NCBI GenBank assembly: GCA_002021875.1
Contig: CP018627.1
Location: 11,904,001 to 11,968,000 of the forward strand
Direction of reading: 5' to 3'
Source: Streptomyces hygroscopicus
Lineage (GTDB): Bacteria > Actinomycetota > Actinomycetes > Streptomycetales > Streptomycetaceae
Length of the DNA stretch: 64,000 nt
Shown: in pieces, positions 52,507 to 61,865 of the stretch
Layout of the letters: each line of letters opens with the position of its first letter
How positions within the stretch are numbered: the first letter of the stretch is position 1
Notes under the pieces: generated by a model
Seen by the model: only the letters and a program-made list of their open reading frames with translations
Databases searched by the model: none
What the model was told of the DNA's origin: nothing
Position numbers and translations under genes: made by a program

Positions 52507-54259
52507 GGCTCTGGTCGACTCCGTGTGGAGTGGTGACGTTCGGTCACGCTAGTAGGACGCGCTTGCGGAGAAGTTCGAATCCTGCGCGGCCGAACATCTG
52601 GCGCTTGAGCATCTTGATGCGGTTGACGTGTCCTTCGACGACGCCCGAGTTCCATGGCTGAGTGAGGCCTGCGGTGACGGCGTCGAGGTCGCGTTCGAGG
52701 TGCTGGGCGAACCGGCTGAGACTGATCAGATCGGTAGTGTTCTTGGCTGAGGCGATCCACTCCGGGAGCTGTTCGCCTTGCAGGTGGGTGACCATGTGGG
52801 CGAAGGAGCGCACGTGCTCGTCAAGCGTTGTCAGCTCGGGGCAGCTCGCCAGTACGGCTTTGAGGCAGATCCGGTCATTCTCGACCAAGGCGTCCGGGTG
52901 CGTGAGAATCCAGCGGGTAACAACGCGAGCTGAGGGCGGCCGGGGCCCGACGGGCTGTGGCTTGCCGCGCAACACCCTGCTCACGTAGGTACGGACGTTG
53001 GCGTAACCGTCCGGATAGCCCTGTTTCCTGATCTCCTCCCACAGTTTCCATGCGTTGGTGCAGCCCTCCTGCCATCGTTGGTCGAGGTAGGGCTTGTAGG
53101 CGTCGAGCTTAGTCGCCCGGCTCTGCCACTGACCGGTGAACATCTCCTCAGGGGTGGCCGCGCGGGAGAAACGCAGAATGGTGTTGAGGGTCATGCCCAG
53201 CTGCCGGGACACGGACCTCTTGCTGTGGCCGGCGGCCAGGAGCGCGTGGATAGTGGCGTGCTTGGCGCGGGTGCGTTCGGCGAACCGATGGCCTGTCGGC
53301 CAGGGTGACGATGCCGCAGGCTCCTCTTCCTCCTGCTCTTTGTCTGGCGCTGGCGGAACGGAGCGTAGGCAACTGCGGTGCCGGTAGACGCATTTCTCCG
53401 CTGTCTCGCTCAGGTTGTGCCAGAGGTGCCACCGGTCGACGACCTGGAGGGCTTGCGGGGCGCCGCGTGTGGCGCCTTCCGCGAAGAAGACAGCCCGGTC
53501 ACGGCAGACGATCTCGATGCCGGGCCGCTCGGCGAGCCAGGCCGCCAGCGTGTCGGCCTCCCGGTCCGGCAGGAGGTCCACCGGTCGACGTGTCTCGACG
53601 TCGACGAGCACAGTTCCGTAGATTCGGCCCCTGCGCTGGGCGTATTCGTCAACACCGACCACGCGGGGTGTCGCGGCGGGCGGGTCGGGCAGCGAGGCGA
53701 TCAGCCTCAACAGGGTGTTGCGGCTGACCGACACCTCGAAGACGTCCGTCATCCGCGCACCCGCTCGGCCTGCGAGGGCCAGGCCCACCGCAACCAGCGT
53801 GGAACGCAGCCGCTCGGTCCGCCGGCCGAACCGGCGCGTGAGTCCGGGTACCTGTTCGGTGAACGTTCTGCGCGGACATGACGCCTCCGCGCAGACGAAA
53901 CGGCGCACCCGTAAGGACACCACTACGAGCTTGCCGACCGCTGGCAGATCACGAGGAAACCGCAGGTAGGAGCCGTGTATTCGCCGTGACCAGTATCCGC
54001 AGTCCGGGCAGACCGCTCGCTCGGCCGTCGTCCGAGCCCCGACCCGGACGACTATGTCGGTCACCTCCACCGACACCACCGATACGCCGTCGACCGAGGA
54101 GAATAGCAGCTCGTCCAGTTGCGGCAGCAGTTCGTTCACAGCGAAGAACTGTCGACCACTCCGCCCTCCAGCCGGGCGATTTTCGGGCGACCTCAACGCG
54201 CACCACACGAAGATCAACAGTCACCCTGCGTACGCAACCACACGAAGTGGACCAGAGCC
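52507..54259 (-). mobile_element. ISL3-family insertion sequence, about 1.75 kb, apparently complete
   Basis: Terminal inverted repeats of 22 bases with 20 matches: GGCTCTGGTC.ACT.CGTGTGG at 52507-52528 and its complement at 54238-54259. The single transposase gene fills the element. No obvious 8-base target duplication is seen directly outside, so one side may have been rearranged after insertion. The right end interrupts a small gene at 54260. Confidence 0.85.
52544..54139 (-). CDS. ISL3-family transposase, full length
   Basis: A 531-residue transposase from a GTG at 54139 (NELLPQLDELLFSSVDGVSV). The N-terminal zinc finger is CPDCGYWSRRIHGSYLRFPR with CAEASCPRR; the DDE core includes VVGVDEYAQRRGRIYGTVLV (D), ALQVVDRWHLWHNL (D) and GVVEGHVNRIKMLKRQMFGR (E). 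The frame has no stop or shift, and both terminal repeats are present, so the element could be active. A longer frame upstream (to 54217) is possible but unneeded. A decayed relative lies at 18.8-19.2 kb. Confidence 0.9.
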   Translation of the reverse strand: MNELLPQLDELLFSSVDGVSVVSVEVTDIVVRVGARTTAERAVCPDCGYWSRRIHGSYLRFPRDLPAVGKLVVVSLRVRRFVCAEASCPRRTFTEQVPGLTRRFGRRTERLRSTLVAVGLALAGRAGARMTDVFEVSVSRNTLLRLIASLPDPPAATPRVVGVDEYAQRRGRIYGTVLVDVETRRPVDLLPDREADTLAAWLAERPGIEIVCRDRAVFFAEGATRGAPQALQVVDRWHLWHNLSETAEKCVYRHRSCLRSVPPAPDKEQEEEEPAASSPWPTGHRFAERTRAKHATIHALLAAGHSKRSVSRQLGMTLNTILRFSRAATPEEMFTGQWQSRATKLDAYKPYLDQRWQEGCTNAWKLWEEIRKQGYPDGYANVRTYVSRVLRGKPQPVGPRPPSARVVTRWILTHPDALVENDRICLKAVLASCPELTTLDEHVRSFAHMVTHLQGEQLPEWIASAKNTTDLISLSRFAQHLERDLDAVTAGLTQPWNSGVVEGHVNRIKMLKRQMFGRAGFELLRKRVLLA

Positions 54260-54457
54260 CGCGGTGTTCTCGACCCACAGCAGTGTCCACTCGACTCCGG
54301 TCTGCCACCCGGGTTCCGCGTCGGCGTACCGGCCTTCGGCGTCGGCGCGGATGTTGGCCGCGGGGGCGCGCAGGTCCTTCTGCAGTCCTTGCCGCCGGGC
54401 TGTGTACATGGCCTGGCGCATTTCGTCAGTGATCTCACCTGATCGGAGCTCGCTCAT
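54260..54457 (-). pseudogene. Small hypothetical gene interrupted by ISL3
   Basis: From ATG 54457 the frame reads SELRSGEITDEMRQAMYTAR, RQGLQKDLRAPAANIRADAE and GWQTGVEWTLLWVENTA, then runs into the IS end at 54259 and stops at 54221. About 66 native residues remain. I do not know the family; the protein looks soluble and helical at the start. Confidence 0.55.
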
Positions 54458-54543
54458 CGCCCCACCATGGACGACTGCCCCCGCCGATGGCCATACCCCA
54501 AGGCCGCGGCCCGGGACGTGCGCTGGCGATAGCGTCCTGCCCC

Positions 54544-55152
54544 ATGACCACCACCGACACGATCGCGACCCTGGCTCTGGGAGTTGCGGTCGTCGCTGCC
54601 GTTGCCGCCATCGGATCCTGGAAGGCGGCGCGCAACGCCAACGGGGCCGCGCAGACCCTGTCCCGGATCGAGCAGCAACGCCTGCACGCCGATCTCACCC
54701 CGGACTTCCACTGCACGATCGTGGCCAACGAGGCCCGCTCCACCGCCATGCTGCGGGTCCACCTCGAAGGCCCACCCGGGCTGCTGTCCCACCGCGCCAT
54801 CGAGATCACCGTGTCCATCCGCAACGACAGCCCACACCGGGGCGGTGGGCCCCAACTCGCAGGCACCGCCACTCCCGAGCAGGTACGCGCGCACATCTGG
54901 GGGCCGTGGAAGTTCAGCGCCGACGGCCGCGACGACACCGGCCGGACGGTCGCCCCGCAGCAGCTGGCGGTCGGCGAGTGGACCCGGTACGGCCTGACTC
55001 CCACCTCACCGCCGTTGCGGTCGGCGAGCACCATGGACGACTGGCGCCGCGAGTACACGAACGCGCCGGTACGCCTGGGCATCACCGCCAGGTCGAAGGG
55101 CAGTGAGTGGACCGTACCGCTGGAAGTCCCCGTCACCGTCGAGGACGCCTGA
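54544..55152 (+). CDS. Hypothetical protein with one N-terminal membrane segment
   Basis: A 202-residue protein starting at ATG 54544 (TTTDTIATLALGVAVVAAVA is one transmembrane helix), followed by a short coiled region (ARNANGAAQTLSRIEQQRLH) and a beta-rich domain (FHCTIVANEARSTAMLRVHL, IEITVSIRNDSP). The type is common on Streptomyces plasmids and integrative elements; no function is established to my knowledge. The 20 upstream residues of the open frame look non-coding. Confidence 0.65.
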   Translation: MTTTDTIATLALGVAVVAAVAAIGSWKAARNANGAAQTLSRIEQQRLHADLTPDFHCTIVANEARSTAMLRVHLEGPPGLLSHRAIEITVSIRNDSPHRGGGPQLAGTATPEQVRAHIWGPWKFSADGRDDTGRTVAPQQLAVGEWTRYGLTPTSPPLRSASTMDDWRREYTNAPVRLGITARSKGSEWTVPLEVPVTVEDA

Positions 55153-55157
55153 CCGCC

Positions 55158-55394
55158 CTACCTTCGCTGTACTGGCCGCGCCCTCGCCCGGCGACACGCA
55201 CTGACCACAGGCTCAACCACGGCAGGCCAGGAGTCGGTGATGTGGTCGAATCCGCGCAGCATCGGCGTCAGCTCCCGCGCGCACCCGCACAGCGTGCACA
55301 GCCGCGTCCCGGGGTTCTCCGCGACGTTCAGCGCGTGCTCCACATCGATGTGACTTGGATCGATAGATGGCGAGGCTGGGCTCCCGAAGCACAA
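55158..55394 (-). pseudogene. Fragment of a small Cys-containing actinobacterial protein
   Basis: VEHALNVAENPGTRLCTLCG, CARELTPMLRGFDHIT is a conserved-looking C-terminal block with a C-x-x-C-x-C cluster. I recall similar ends in small Streptomyces proteins of unknown function, but the start is lost and the tail is Arg-rich. It is convergent with the previous gene. Confidence 0.35.
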
Positions 55395-55439
55395 GGTGGG
55401 AGCGTTTCGTTGATTCCTTGTTGGCGGGTCTGTGGAACG

Positions 55440-55710
55440 TTAGTTGGCGAGTCCGGGCGTGAGACGGTCACGTTCCGTGGTGAACCTGAGGAACCGACGA
55501 TGGGCACGACTTGGAGACGCCGAAGCAGGGCGGCAGAGCCCGCCAGGCACAGCCACTGACCAGCACGTAGATGATCGCCGCGAACAGCGTCTCATCAGGC
55601 GTGTCCCGGGGTCCCGCCGCCCTGCGGCCGCACCTTCGACGGCGGGATCAACAGCTTGGCGGTCTCCCACAACCCGTCCGGAACAATCCAGCACCGCCCA
55701 GCCGCGGGCC
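55440..55710 (-). pseudogene. IS5-like transposase N-terminal remnant
   Basis: The minus strand reads LVPDGLWETAKLLIPPSKVR, PQGGGTP and, one frame on, DETLFAAIIYVLVSGCAWRA, LPPCFGVSKS: the DUF4096 helix-turn-helix part of an IS5-type transposase. A frameshift near 55605 and loss of the catalytic part make it a relic. Confidence 0.68.
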
Positions 55711-55894
55711 CGGCGCAGGGTCGCGGCGTCCGCAGCCGGTCGTCGCCTGTACGCCTGCCCACACCCCGATGGCAGGGTGCAGAGGGCACCGCAAGAAATA
55801 CGACAGAAGATGTCGGTTTTTGTGGAGACAGTGGGGGCGCCGGCCGGTGCCGTGTGGTGGCGCGGGCCGGGACGACGGACAGACAAGGACCCTC

Positions 55895-56428
55895 ATGCGC
55901 GAAACACCCGACGATCTCCACCGGCTCCAAGCCCTCCTTGACGCCTCGCTCTCTCGCTCCACGGCGCACCTGCGGTCGATCATCAGCAGCGAGCGCACAC
56001 TCACCGCCGAGCAGCTCACTCGCGTGCTCACCGGCATGTGCACGCTCGCGCTGTCCACCGTGACGGCGAAGGGCGAGCCGCGGGTCAGCGGCGTGGACGG
56101 GCACTTCCTGCACGGAAAGTGGCACTTCGGCACCGCGCGCGGCGCCGCCAAGGCCCGGCACCTCGCCGCCCGGCCTGCCGTCAGCGCCGCGCACATGCGC
56201 GGGGAGGACCTGGGCGTGTTCACACACGGCACCGCGGAGGTCCTCAACCCCCACCGCGGCGAGCCGGCCGCCGACTGGCCGGACCTGCTCGCGTACTTCC
56301 GGGACTTCTACGGCGACGACGCCTTCGACTGGGACAACGACGTGGTCTTCTACCGGCTGCACCCGCAGTGGATGGCCGTGTTCGCCCCCGACCTCGCCAA
56401 GCTCGGCGGGAAGGCGGACGAGGCGTGA
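55895..56428 (+). CDS. Pyridoxamine 5'-phosphate oxidase (PPOX) class protein
   Basis: A 177-residue flavin/F420-binding split-barrel protein: MCTLALSTVTAKGEPRVSGV, GKWHFGTARGAAKARHLAAR, PAVSAAHMRGEDLGVFTHGT and AEVLNPHRGE form the usual half-barrel with a phosphate-binding region. The ATG has AAGGA six bases upstream. Its stop overlaps the GTG start of the UvrA-like gene, so both products are needed together. PPOX proteins of this size reduce or bind unknown small molecules in actinobacteria; next to a UvrA-like protein a role in resistance or damage avoidance is plausible but not shown. Confidence 0.85.
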   Translation: MRETPDDLHRLQALLDASLSRSTAHLRSIISSERTLTAEQLTRVLTGMCTLALSTVTAKGEPRVSGVDGHFLHGKWHFGTARGAAKARHLAARPAVSAAHMRGEDLGVFTHGTAEVLNPHRGEPAADWPDLLAYFRDFYGDDAFDWDNDVVFYRLHPQWMAVFAPDLAKLGGKADEA

Positions 56429-58992
56429 CCCGGCCCGTATCGGACACGCGCATGCCGGCCCCCCACGCTGCCGGGGCCGGCAAGACGCGCGACACCATCG
56501 ACGTCGTGTGCGCCCGCACCAACAACCTGCGCGACGTGTCCGTCAGCATCCCCAAAGGCCGGCTCGTCGCCTTCACCGGCGTCAGCGGCAGCGGCAAAAC
56601 CTCACTCGCCATCGACACCCTGCACAGCGAGGCCCAACTGCGGTACCTGGAGGGCCTTTCGCCGTTCGTACGCCAGTACATCACCCAGCGCAACCGCCCC
56701 AAGGTCGACCGCATCCTCGGCCTCGGCGCCACGCTCGCGGTCGACCAGCGCCGCCTGAACCGCAACCCCCGCTCCACGGTCGCCACCATCACCGGGATCG
56801 ACGGGCACCTCGGACTGCTCTACTCGCGCCTCCCGCGGATCGACCCGGACACGGACACGGACACGGACCCGGACCCGGCCGCGGACGCCGGCGCCGGTCC
56901 CCTGACCACTGCGCACTTCGACCGCCACACTCCCGAAGGCAGCTGCCCGGACTGCCACGGCGCCGGCGGACGCTGGCAGGCCCAGGAAGACCTCGTCGTC
57001 ACCCGCCCGGACCTCCCCCTCTTCGAAGGTGCCTCCCCCTGGTACGCCAAGTGGCGGTCCGGAGAGCACATGTTCGTCCCCGCACTCGCCGCCAAACGCG
57101 GCGTGGACCTCGGCCGCCCCTGGCAGTCGCTGCCCGCGGCTTTTCAACACGAGGTCCTGTACGGCACCGGCGAGGAGGCGGTCGAGGCCACCGTCGACAT
57201 CCCGAACAAGAACGAGACGGCTCGTATGACCTACACCTCCAGCCAACCGCTGCGCGGCGCGATCGCCGAGGTGGAACGGGTGTTCGTCAACGCCCAGACG
57301 GCCGACGCCAAGCAGCGCTACCTGCCGTACATGCGCAAGCAGGCCTGCGGCACCTGCCACGGCAGCGGATTCGATCGGGTCGCCCGGTCCGTACGTCTCG
57401 GCGGCCTGACCTACCCCGATCTGCTGGACGTGGATGTACGCGAGGTCCGCCGCTGGGCCGGGCACGTCGCCGACTCCCTCGACACCCGGCAGCGCACCGT
57501 CGGCGAGCCCCTGCTGCAAGACCTCGGACGCCGGCTCCGCCTCCTGGACCGGCTCGGCCTGGCCCACCTGCAGCTGTCCCGCAGCGCCGCCACGCTGTCC
57601 GGCGGTGAGTTGCAGCGCACCCGGCTCGTCGCTCAGCTCGGCACCGAGTTGAGCGACGTCATCTTCGTCCTGGACGAACCCGGCGCCGGGCTGCACCCGG
57701 CGGACAAGAAGCACCTCCTCGACATCGCCCTGGAGTTGCGCGAAGCCGGCAACACCGTCCTCCTCGTCGAACACGACCCCGAACTGATCGCCCGCGCCGA
57801 CTGGATCGTCGATATGGGCCCCGGCGCGGGCCGCCTCGGCGGCGAGGTCCTGGTCTCCGGACCGCCCGCCCTGGCCGCCGCCGACCCCGCCTCGGCCACT
57901 GGCCGCTACCTGGCCGGCAACGGGCCGCGGCTGCGCCGTACCCCCCGCCCGGTCCGCGATGACGCCGGCTGGGTGGAACTGCACGGCCTGCGCGCCCACA
58001 ACGCGGCCGCGGAGCTGCTGCGCCTCCCTGCCGGGCGGCTCACCTGCCTGACCGGGGTCAGCGGCAGCGGCAAGAGCAGCGTCCTGGGCGCACTTGCCGC
58101 GGGCGTGGCGGCCGCCCTCAAAGACACGGCCGCCGACACCGTGCACGAGGTGACCGGACTCGACGGATTCGGCTGGGTCGCCGTGGTCGACCAGGAACCC
58201 CTTGGGCGCACGCCGCGGTCCAACCCGGCCACGTACAGCAAGGCGTTCGACATCGTCCGCAAACTGTTCGCCGCCACCGACGCGGCACGCGCGCGCGGCG
58301 TCGACGCCTCCTGGTTCAGCTTCAACACCACCGGCGGCCGCTGCGAGACCTGCACCGGCTACGGCCGCAGGCTCGTCGACATGCACTTTCTCCCCGACAT
58401 GTGGGTGGTGTGCGACACGTGCGACGGCCGGCGCTACGGGCCCGAGGCCCTGGAGGTCACCTACCTGGGGCTGTCCGTCGACCAGGTGCTGGGCCTGACC
58501 GTGGCCGAGGCCGGGGAGGTCTTCACCGAACCCCGGCAGCTCGCGGAGACCCTCGCTGCGCTCGACCGGGTCGGGCTCGGCTACCTCCGACTCGGCCAGA
58601 GCGCCACCGAGCTATCCGGCGGCGAGGCCCAGCGCCTCAAACTCGCGTCCGCGATCCAGCGGGGCGCGGCGAGCCGCAAGGCCGGCCTCGTCGTCCTCGA
58701 TGAACCCGTCTCGGGCCTGCACCCGTCCGACGTCCAGCGGGTCGTCGACGCGCTCGACATGCTGCTCGACTCCGGCAACACCGTCGTCGTGGCCGAACAC
58801 GACATCCCCGTCGCCGCGTCCGCGGACTGGGTGATCGACCTCGGACCGGGAGCCGGCCCCAACGGAGGCGCGGTGGTCGCGCAGGGCACCCCCGACACCG
58901 TCGCTGGCGCGGACACTCCCACCGCCGGATACCTCCGCCGGTACGCGGCCGGCCTGCCACTCCTGGACGCCTCGAAGGACACACGGCGCTGA
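56425..58992 (+). CDS. UvrA-like ABC-type ATPase (UvrA paralogue)
   Basis: An 855-residue double ABC ATPase, shorter than housekeeping UvrA (about 950-1000). Two Walker A loops (FTGVSGSGKTSLAIDTLHSE; LTGVSGSGKSSVLGALAAGV), two signature motifs (LSGGELQRTRL; LSGGEAQRLKL) and two D-loops (LDEPGAGLHP; LDEPVSGLHP) are present, as are zinc Cys pairs (CPDCHG; CGTCHGSG; CETCTGYG with CDTCDG). An Asp/Thr/Pro repeat encoded by tandem hexamers (56850-56880) lies in the insertion before the first zinc region. Short UvrA paralogues (class II, DrrC-like) occur in antibiotic producers and protect DNA from bound drugs. The GTG start overlaps the PPOX stop. Confidence 0.9.
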   Translation: MTRPVSDTRMPAPHAAGAGKTRDTIDVVCARTNNLRDVSVSIPKGRLVAFTGVSGSGKTSLAIDTLHSEAQLRYLEGLSPFVRQYITQRNRPKVDRILGLGATLAVDQRRLNRNPRSTVATITGIDGHLGLLYSRLPRIDPDTDTDTDPDPAADAGAGPLTTAHFDRHTPEGSCPDCHGAGGRWQAQEDLVVTRPDLPLFEGASPWYAKWRSGEHMFVPALAAKRGVDLGRPWQSLPAAFQHEVLYGTGEEAVEATVDIPNKNETARMTYTSSQPLRGAIAEVERVFVNAQTADAKQRYLPYMRKQACGTCHGSGFDRVARSVRLGGLTYPDLLDVDVREVRRWAGHVADSLDTRQRTVGEPLLQDLGRRLRLLDRLGLAHLQLSRSAATLSGGELQRTRLVAQLGTELSDVIFVLDEPGAGLHPADKKHLLDIALELREAGNTVLLVEHDPELIARADWIVDMGPGAGRLGGEVLVSGPPALAAADPASATGRYLAGNGPRLRRTPRPVRDDAGWVELHGLRAHNAAAELLRLPAGRLTCLTGVSGSGKSSVLGALAAGVAAALKDTAADTVHEVTGLDGFGWVAVVDQEPLGRTPRSNPATYSKAFDIVRKLFAATDAARARGVDASWFSFNTTGGRCETCTGYGRRLVDMHFLPDMWVVCDTCDGRRYGPEALEVTYLGLSVDQVLGLTVAEAGEVFTEPRQLAETLAALDRVGLGYLRLGQSATELSGGEAQRLKLASAIQRGAASRKAGLVVLDEPVSGLHPSDVQRVVDALDMLLDSGNTVVVAEHDIPVAASADWVIDLGPGAGPNGGAVVAQGTPDTVAGADTPTAGYLRRYAAGLPLLDASKDTRR

Positions 58993-59069
58993 CGTACGGC
59001 GTGCCGACGCGACCGGCAGAGTCGCATGCGTGGTCCGCAGCGGCTGTCCGTTCGCCACGGGCCACGCAT

Positions 59070-59095
59070 GGCTTGCCCCGGGACCGGGGCAAGCC
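59070..59095. terminator. Terminator after the UvrA-like gene
   Basis: GGCTTGCCCCG-GGAC-CGGGGCAAGCC is a perfect 11-base stem with a four-base loop, 78 bases after the stop codon. Confidence 0.75.
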
Positions 59096-59180
59096 CGAGC
59101 CGCCGCGCCCGGCGAGAATGGTGCCGAGCCCGTACCTACCTTCGACATTGCCCACGGCCCAACGAGCCATCACCACATAG

Positions 59181-60117
59181 TAGGACTCCGTTAGGTCTTC
59201 CGATTAGTGCTGATCACGGGCATGTTGGATGTGTGGACGCACGTGAAGTGAACCGTTTCCGGGCGAAGTTGGCGTTGTACGTGGCGGATGTGTTCGCGTC
59301 GGTGCCGCGCAGGGACCAGCGGGCCAAGGGCGACTGCTACTTGCGGGGACTGATGCTGGACGGCCGCCGCAAGTCGATCCAGGCCATGGCCTCGAGGCTG
59401 CCGGACGGCAACGAACAGAACCTGCAGCAGTTCGTGAACCAGTCAACCTGGGACCCGGTGCCGGTGCAGCGGCGGATCGCAGAGCGGATGCTGCCGCTGA
59501 TCAGCCCGACGGCCTGGGTGATCGACGACGTGTCGGTGCCCAAGGACGGAAGAATGTAGGTCGCCGTGGCCCCGCAGTACTGCGGCGGCCAGTTACGGTC
59601 CCGCTTCGCCGCCGTGCGCGTCCGCCCGGCCGACAAGGCCGTCGAGCGTCCGATTCGGGCTGCCGCCTCGGCCGAGCAGGGCTGGTGGGACGGAGTGCTG
59701 CCCGACTGCTGGCTGCTGGTCGAGTGGCCCGAAGGCGCCGAGGCGCCCACCGACTACTGGCTGTCCAGCCTGCCGGCCGACACCCCGATCGCCGACCTGG
59801 TCCGTCTGGCCAAGGTCCGCTGGCGCATCGAGCACGACTACCGCGAACTCAAGCATGGCCTGGGCCTGGACCACTTCGAGGGCCGGTCCTGGCCCGGCTG
59901 GCACCACCACGTCGCCCTCGTGACCGCCGCCCACGCGTTTCTCACCGAACAGCGTCTGGCCCCAAAAGCACCCACACCGGGCTCATTCTCTACCAGATCC
60001 TCGACGCCCTCCAGGACATCCTGAGGTGCTGGACCGGCATCTGCACCACCTGCCACCAGCCCTTGCCCAGCAGGCCACACACGACATCAAGATCGAGACA
60101 GACCTAACGGAGTCCTA
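59181..60117 (+). mobile_element. IS701-derived deletion element with perfect terminal repeats
   Basis: Identical 18-base inverted repeats TAGGACTCCGTTAGGTCT bound a 937-base element. The transposase gene inside lost about 170 codons from its middle, so the element depends on a partner in trans. The intact ends mean it could still be mobilised. Confidence 0.85.
59233..60024 (+). pseudogene. IS701-family transposase with nonsense codon and internal deletion
   Basis: From GTG 59233: NRFRAKLALYVADVFASVPR, LQQFVNQSTWDPVPVQRRIA, TAWVIDDVSVPKDGRM, then TAG where a Ser is usual. Homology resumes with VAPQYCGG and jumps to SRFAAVRVRPADKAVERPIR, LVRLAKVRWRIEHDYRELKH and GLGLDHFEGRSWPGWHHHVA, missing the second Asp region. 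It cannot code for an active enzyme. Confidence 0.82.
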
Positions 60118-60216
60118 AGAAGCCGTATCTCAACCGAACGTGATCGTTTGATTTCTGCTGGTCAGGCATGGTTTCGCTCGGGGTGAGGGAGGCATGCGAC
60201 GTCTTGTGTTCGCTTC

Positions 60217-60762
60217 ATGGCTGAGGGGTGCGCGGTGGCGTCGGTGCTGGGAATGCTGGAGGAGCGGGAGACGGCTGCCCGTGTGCGGGTGGAGGGTCCG
60301 CGGGAGGAAGCCGCCCGACTGGCTGATGTGTTGGAGGCCGCCGAGATCGAGCTGGACCGGCGGGTGATCGCGCGGGAGGAGCTGGTCGAGGCCCTGGCCG
60401 TCTCCGCGGCCGAGTCCACTGCTGTGACCGAGGCAGAGCCGGAAACGGCGCCCGCGCCTGCGCCGGTGCCGGGATCGACGGTGCCGCCCTGGCGGGACGG
60501 GCTGCCGGTGACAGTGCTGGCGCCGGACTACCAGCGGATTCTGGCTGTGCTGGAAGAGCGGTCCTCGGCGGGTCAAGGACCGCTGAAGGCCAAAGAGATC
60601 ACGGCGGAGCTGGGTCTGGAGATGACATCGGCGAAGGTCGAGGGGGTGCGCTCGAAGGCCAGGCGCCTGGCTGAGCGCGGGTGGCTCCTGCAGGAGACAT
60701 CGGGGATGTTCAGCACCGGCCGGCGGCTCGTGGCCTCGCCAGACGCCGGCTCATCCGCGTGA
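60217..60762 (+). CDS. Hypothetical protein with coiled coil and winged-helix-like end
   Basis: A 181-residue protein. Residues 10-65 form a charged coiled coil ([20 protein letters not shown]), followed by an Ala/Pro linker and a C-terminal helix-turn-helix-like part ([34 protein letters not shown]). Similar proteins sit beside insertion sequences in Streptomyces and may be DNA-binding accessory factors. The 3' end overlaps the IS5 remnant on the other strand. Confidence 0.6.
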   Translation: MAEGCAVASVLGMLEERETAARVRVEGPREEAARLADVLEAAEIELDRRVIAREELVEALAVSAAESTAVTEAEPETAPAPAPVPGSTVPPWRDGLPVTVLAPDYQRILAVLEERSSAGQGPLKAKEITAELGLEMTSAKVEGVRSKARRLAERGWLLQETSGMFSTGRRLVASPDAGSSA

Positions 60763-60764
60763 CC

Positions 60765-61337
60765 ATCGACCACCGGATCATCGCCTCGCTGGAAGCGGGC
60801 AGAGTTTCGTAATCACGCGCCAAGCGGCGGGAGCTGAGCAACCACGCGAACGTGCGCTCCACCACCCACCGCCTCGGCAGCACCACGAAACCTGCCGTGT
60901 CGTCGGTGCGCTTGACGATCTGAAGGGGGAGGGCGAGTTTCTGCCGGCATCAGTCGACCAGGTCGCCGGTGTAGCCGCCGTCGGCCCAGACGAGGGTGAT
61001 GTCACGGCGCAGGTGCCGCAGCCTCTGAAGCAGGCCCGCCGCGGCGTCCCGGTCGCCGATGTTCGCGGCGGTGACCGCGACGGCCAGGAGCAGACCGAGC
61101 GTGTCGGTCACGATGTGCCGCTTGCGGCCCGGCACTTTCTTCCCGCCGTCGTAGCCGCGTGAGGCGGCCGGCACCGACGCGGCGGCCCGCACCGACTGCG
61201 CGTCGATGATCCCCGCACTCGGCTCGGTCTCCCGGCCCTCGCGCTCACGGACCCGACCGCGCAGCCGGTCGTGGAACTCGGCGATCAGCCCGTGCTCGCG
61301 CCACCGGCGGAAGAAGGCATAGACCCGGCCCCAGGCG
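60765..61337 (-). pseudogene. IS5-family transposase with a Trp-to-stop change and lost start
   Basis: VYAFFRRWREHGLIAEFHDR, SAGIIDAQSVRAAASVPAAS (first Asp), VWADGGYTGDLVD (second Asp), then TGA at 60950-60952 in place of the Trp of D-W-C-R-Q, then [40 protein letters not shown] (Glu). The N-terminal third is missing at the junction with a NUDIX gene. Confidence 0.82.
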
Positions 61338-61338
61338 G

Positions 61339-61694
61339 GGGTCGAGCAATACCACTACCTCGCTGGTGCCCTGTGGCAGCTGCCCGGCGGGTCCATCGAC
61401 CCGGACGACGACGATGCGTTGACCGCGGCGCAGCGCGAGCTGGCCGAGGAGACGGGGTACCACGGTGGCACCTGGATCGGGCACGGCTCCCTCCATCCCC
61501 TGCCGGGCCTCACCGACTGCCGGGTCTACCTGTGGCGCGTCGACCAGCCGACATCCGGTCCGGCCGCAGCGGATCCGTCCGAGGCGGACATGAGGGTCCT
61601 CCGCGTCCCCCTGCCGGAAGCCGTCGCCGCCGTACGCGAGGGCCGGCTCCGCTGCGCTCCCAGCGCCGCACCGGTCCTGTCCCTGACGGACTGA
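61339..61694 (+). pseudogene. NUDIX hydrolase, N-terminally truncated
   Basis: The frame VEQYHYLAGALWQLPGGSID, ALTAAQRELAEETGY holds the complete Nudix box G-x5-E-x7-R-E-L-x-E-E-x-G, followed by GSLHPLPGLTDCRVYLWRVD and a normal end. The first strands are replaced by the IS5 remnant, so no start is left except an internal TTG at 61419. It would hydrolyse nucleoside-diphosphate-linked substrates. Confidence 0.75.
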
Positions 61695-61865
61695 GCCGGA
61701 CCGTCCACCCACCTCGCCAGCACACGAGCCCGAGCCGAGGAACCGGCCAAGGCTGGCTGACCACTCCCGGCCCATGTGGGCCAGTCGTCGGCCGGGTTGA
61801 AGTGGTCCACCACCCCGGCCAGCCCCAGATCCCGCTGCGATCCGCTGGCGGGTTCACCGTGTCGT

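Noticed and set aside
56602..58386. Minus-strand open frame of 594 codons inside the UvrA-like gene
   Set aside because: Antisense of a clearly conserved ABC ATPase; its composition follows the opposite strand.
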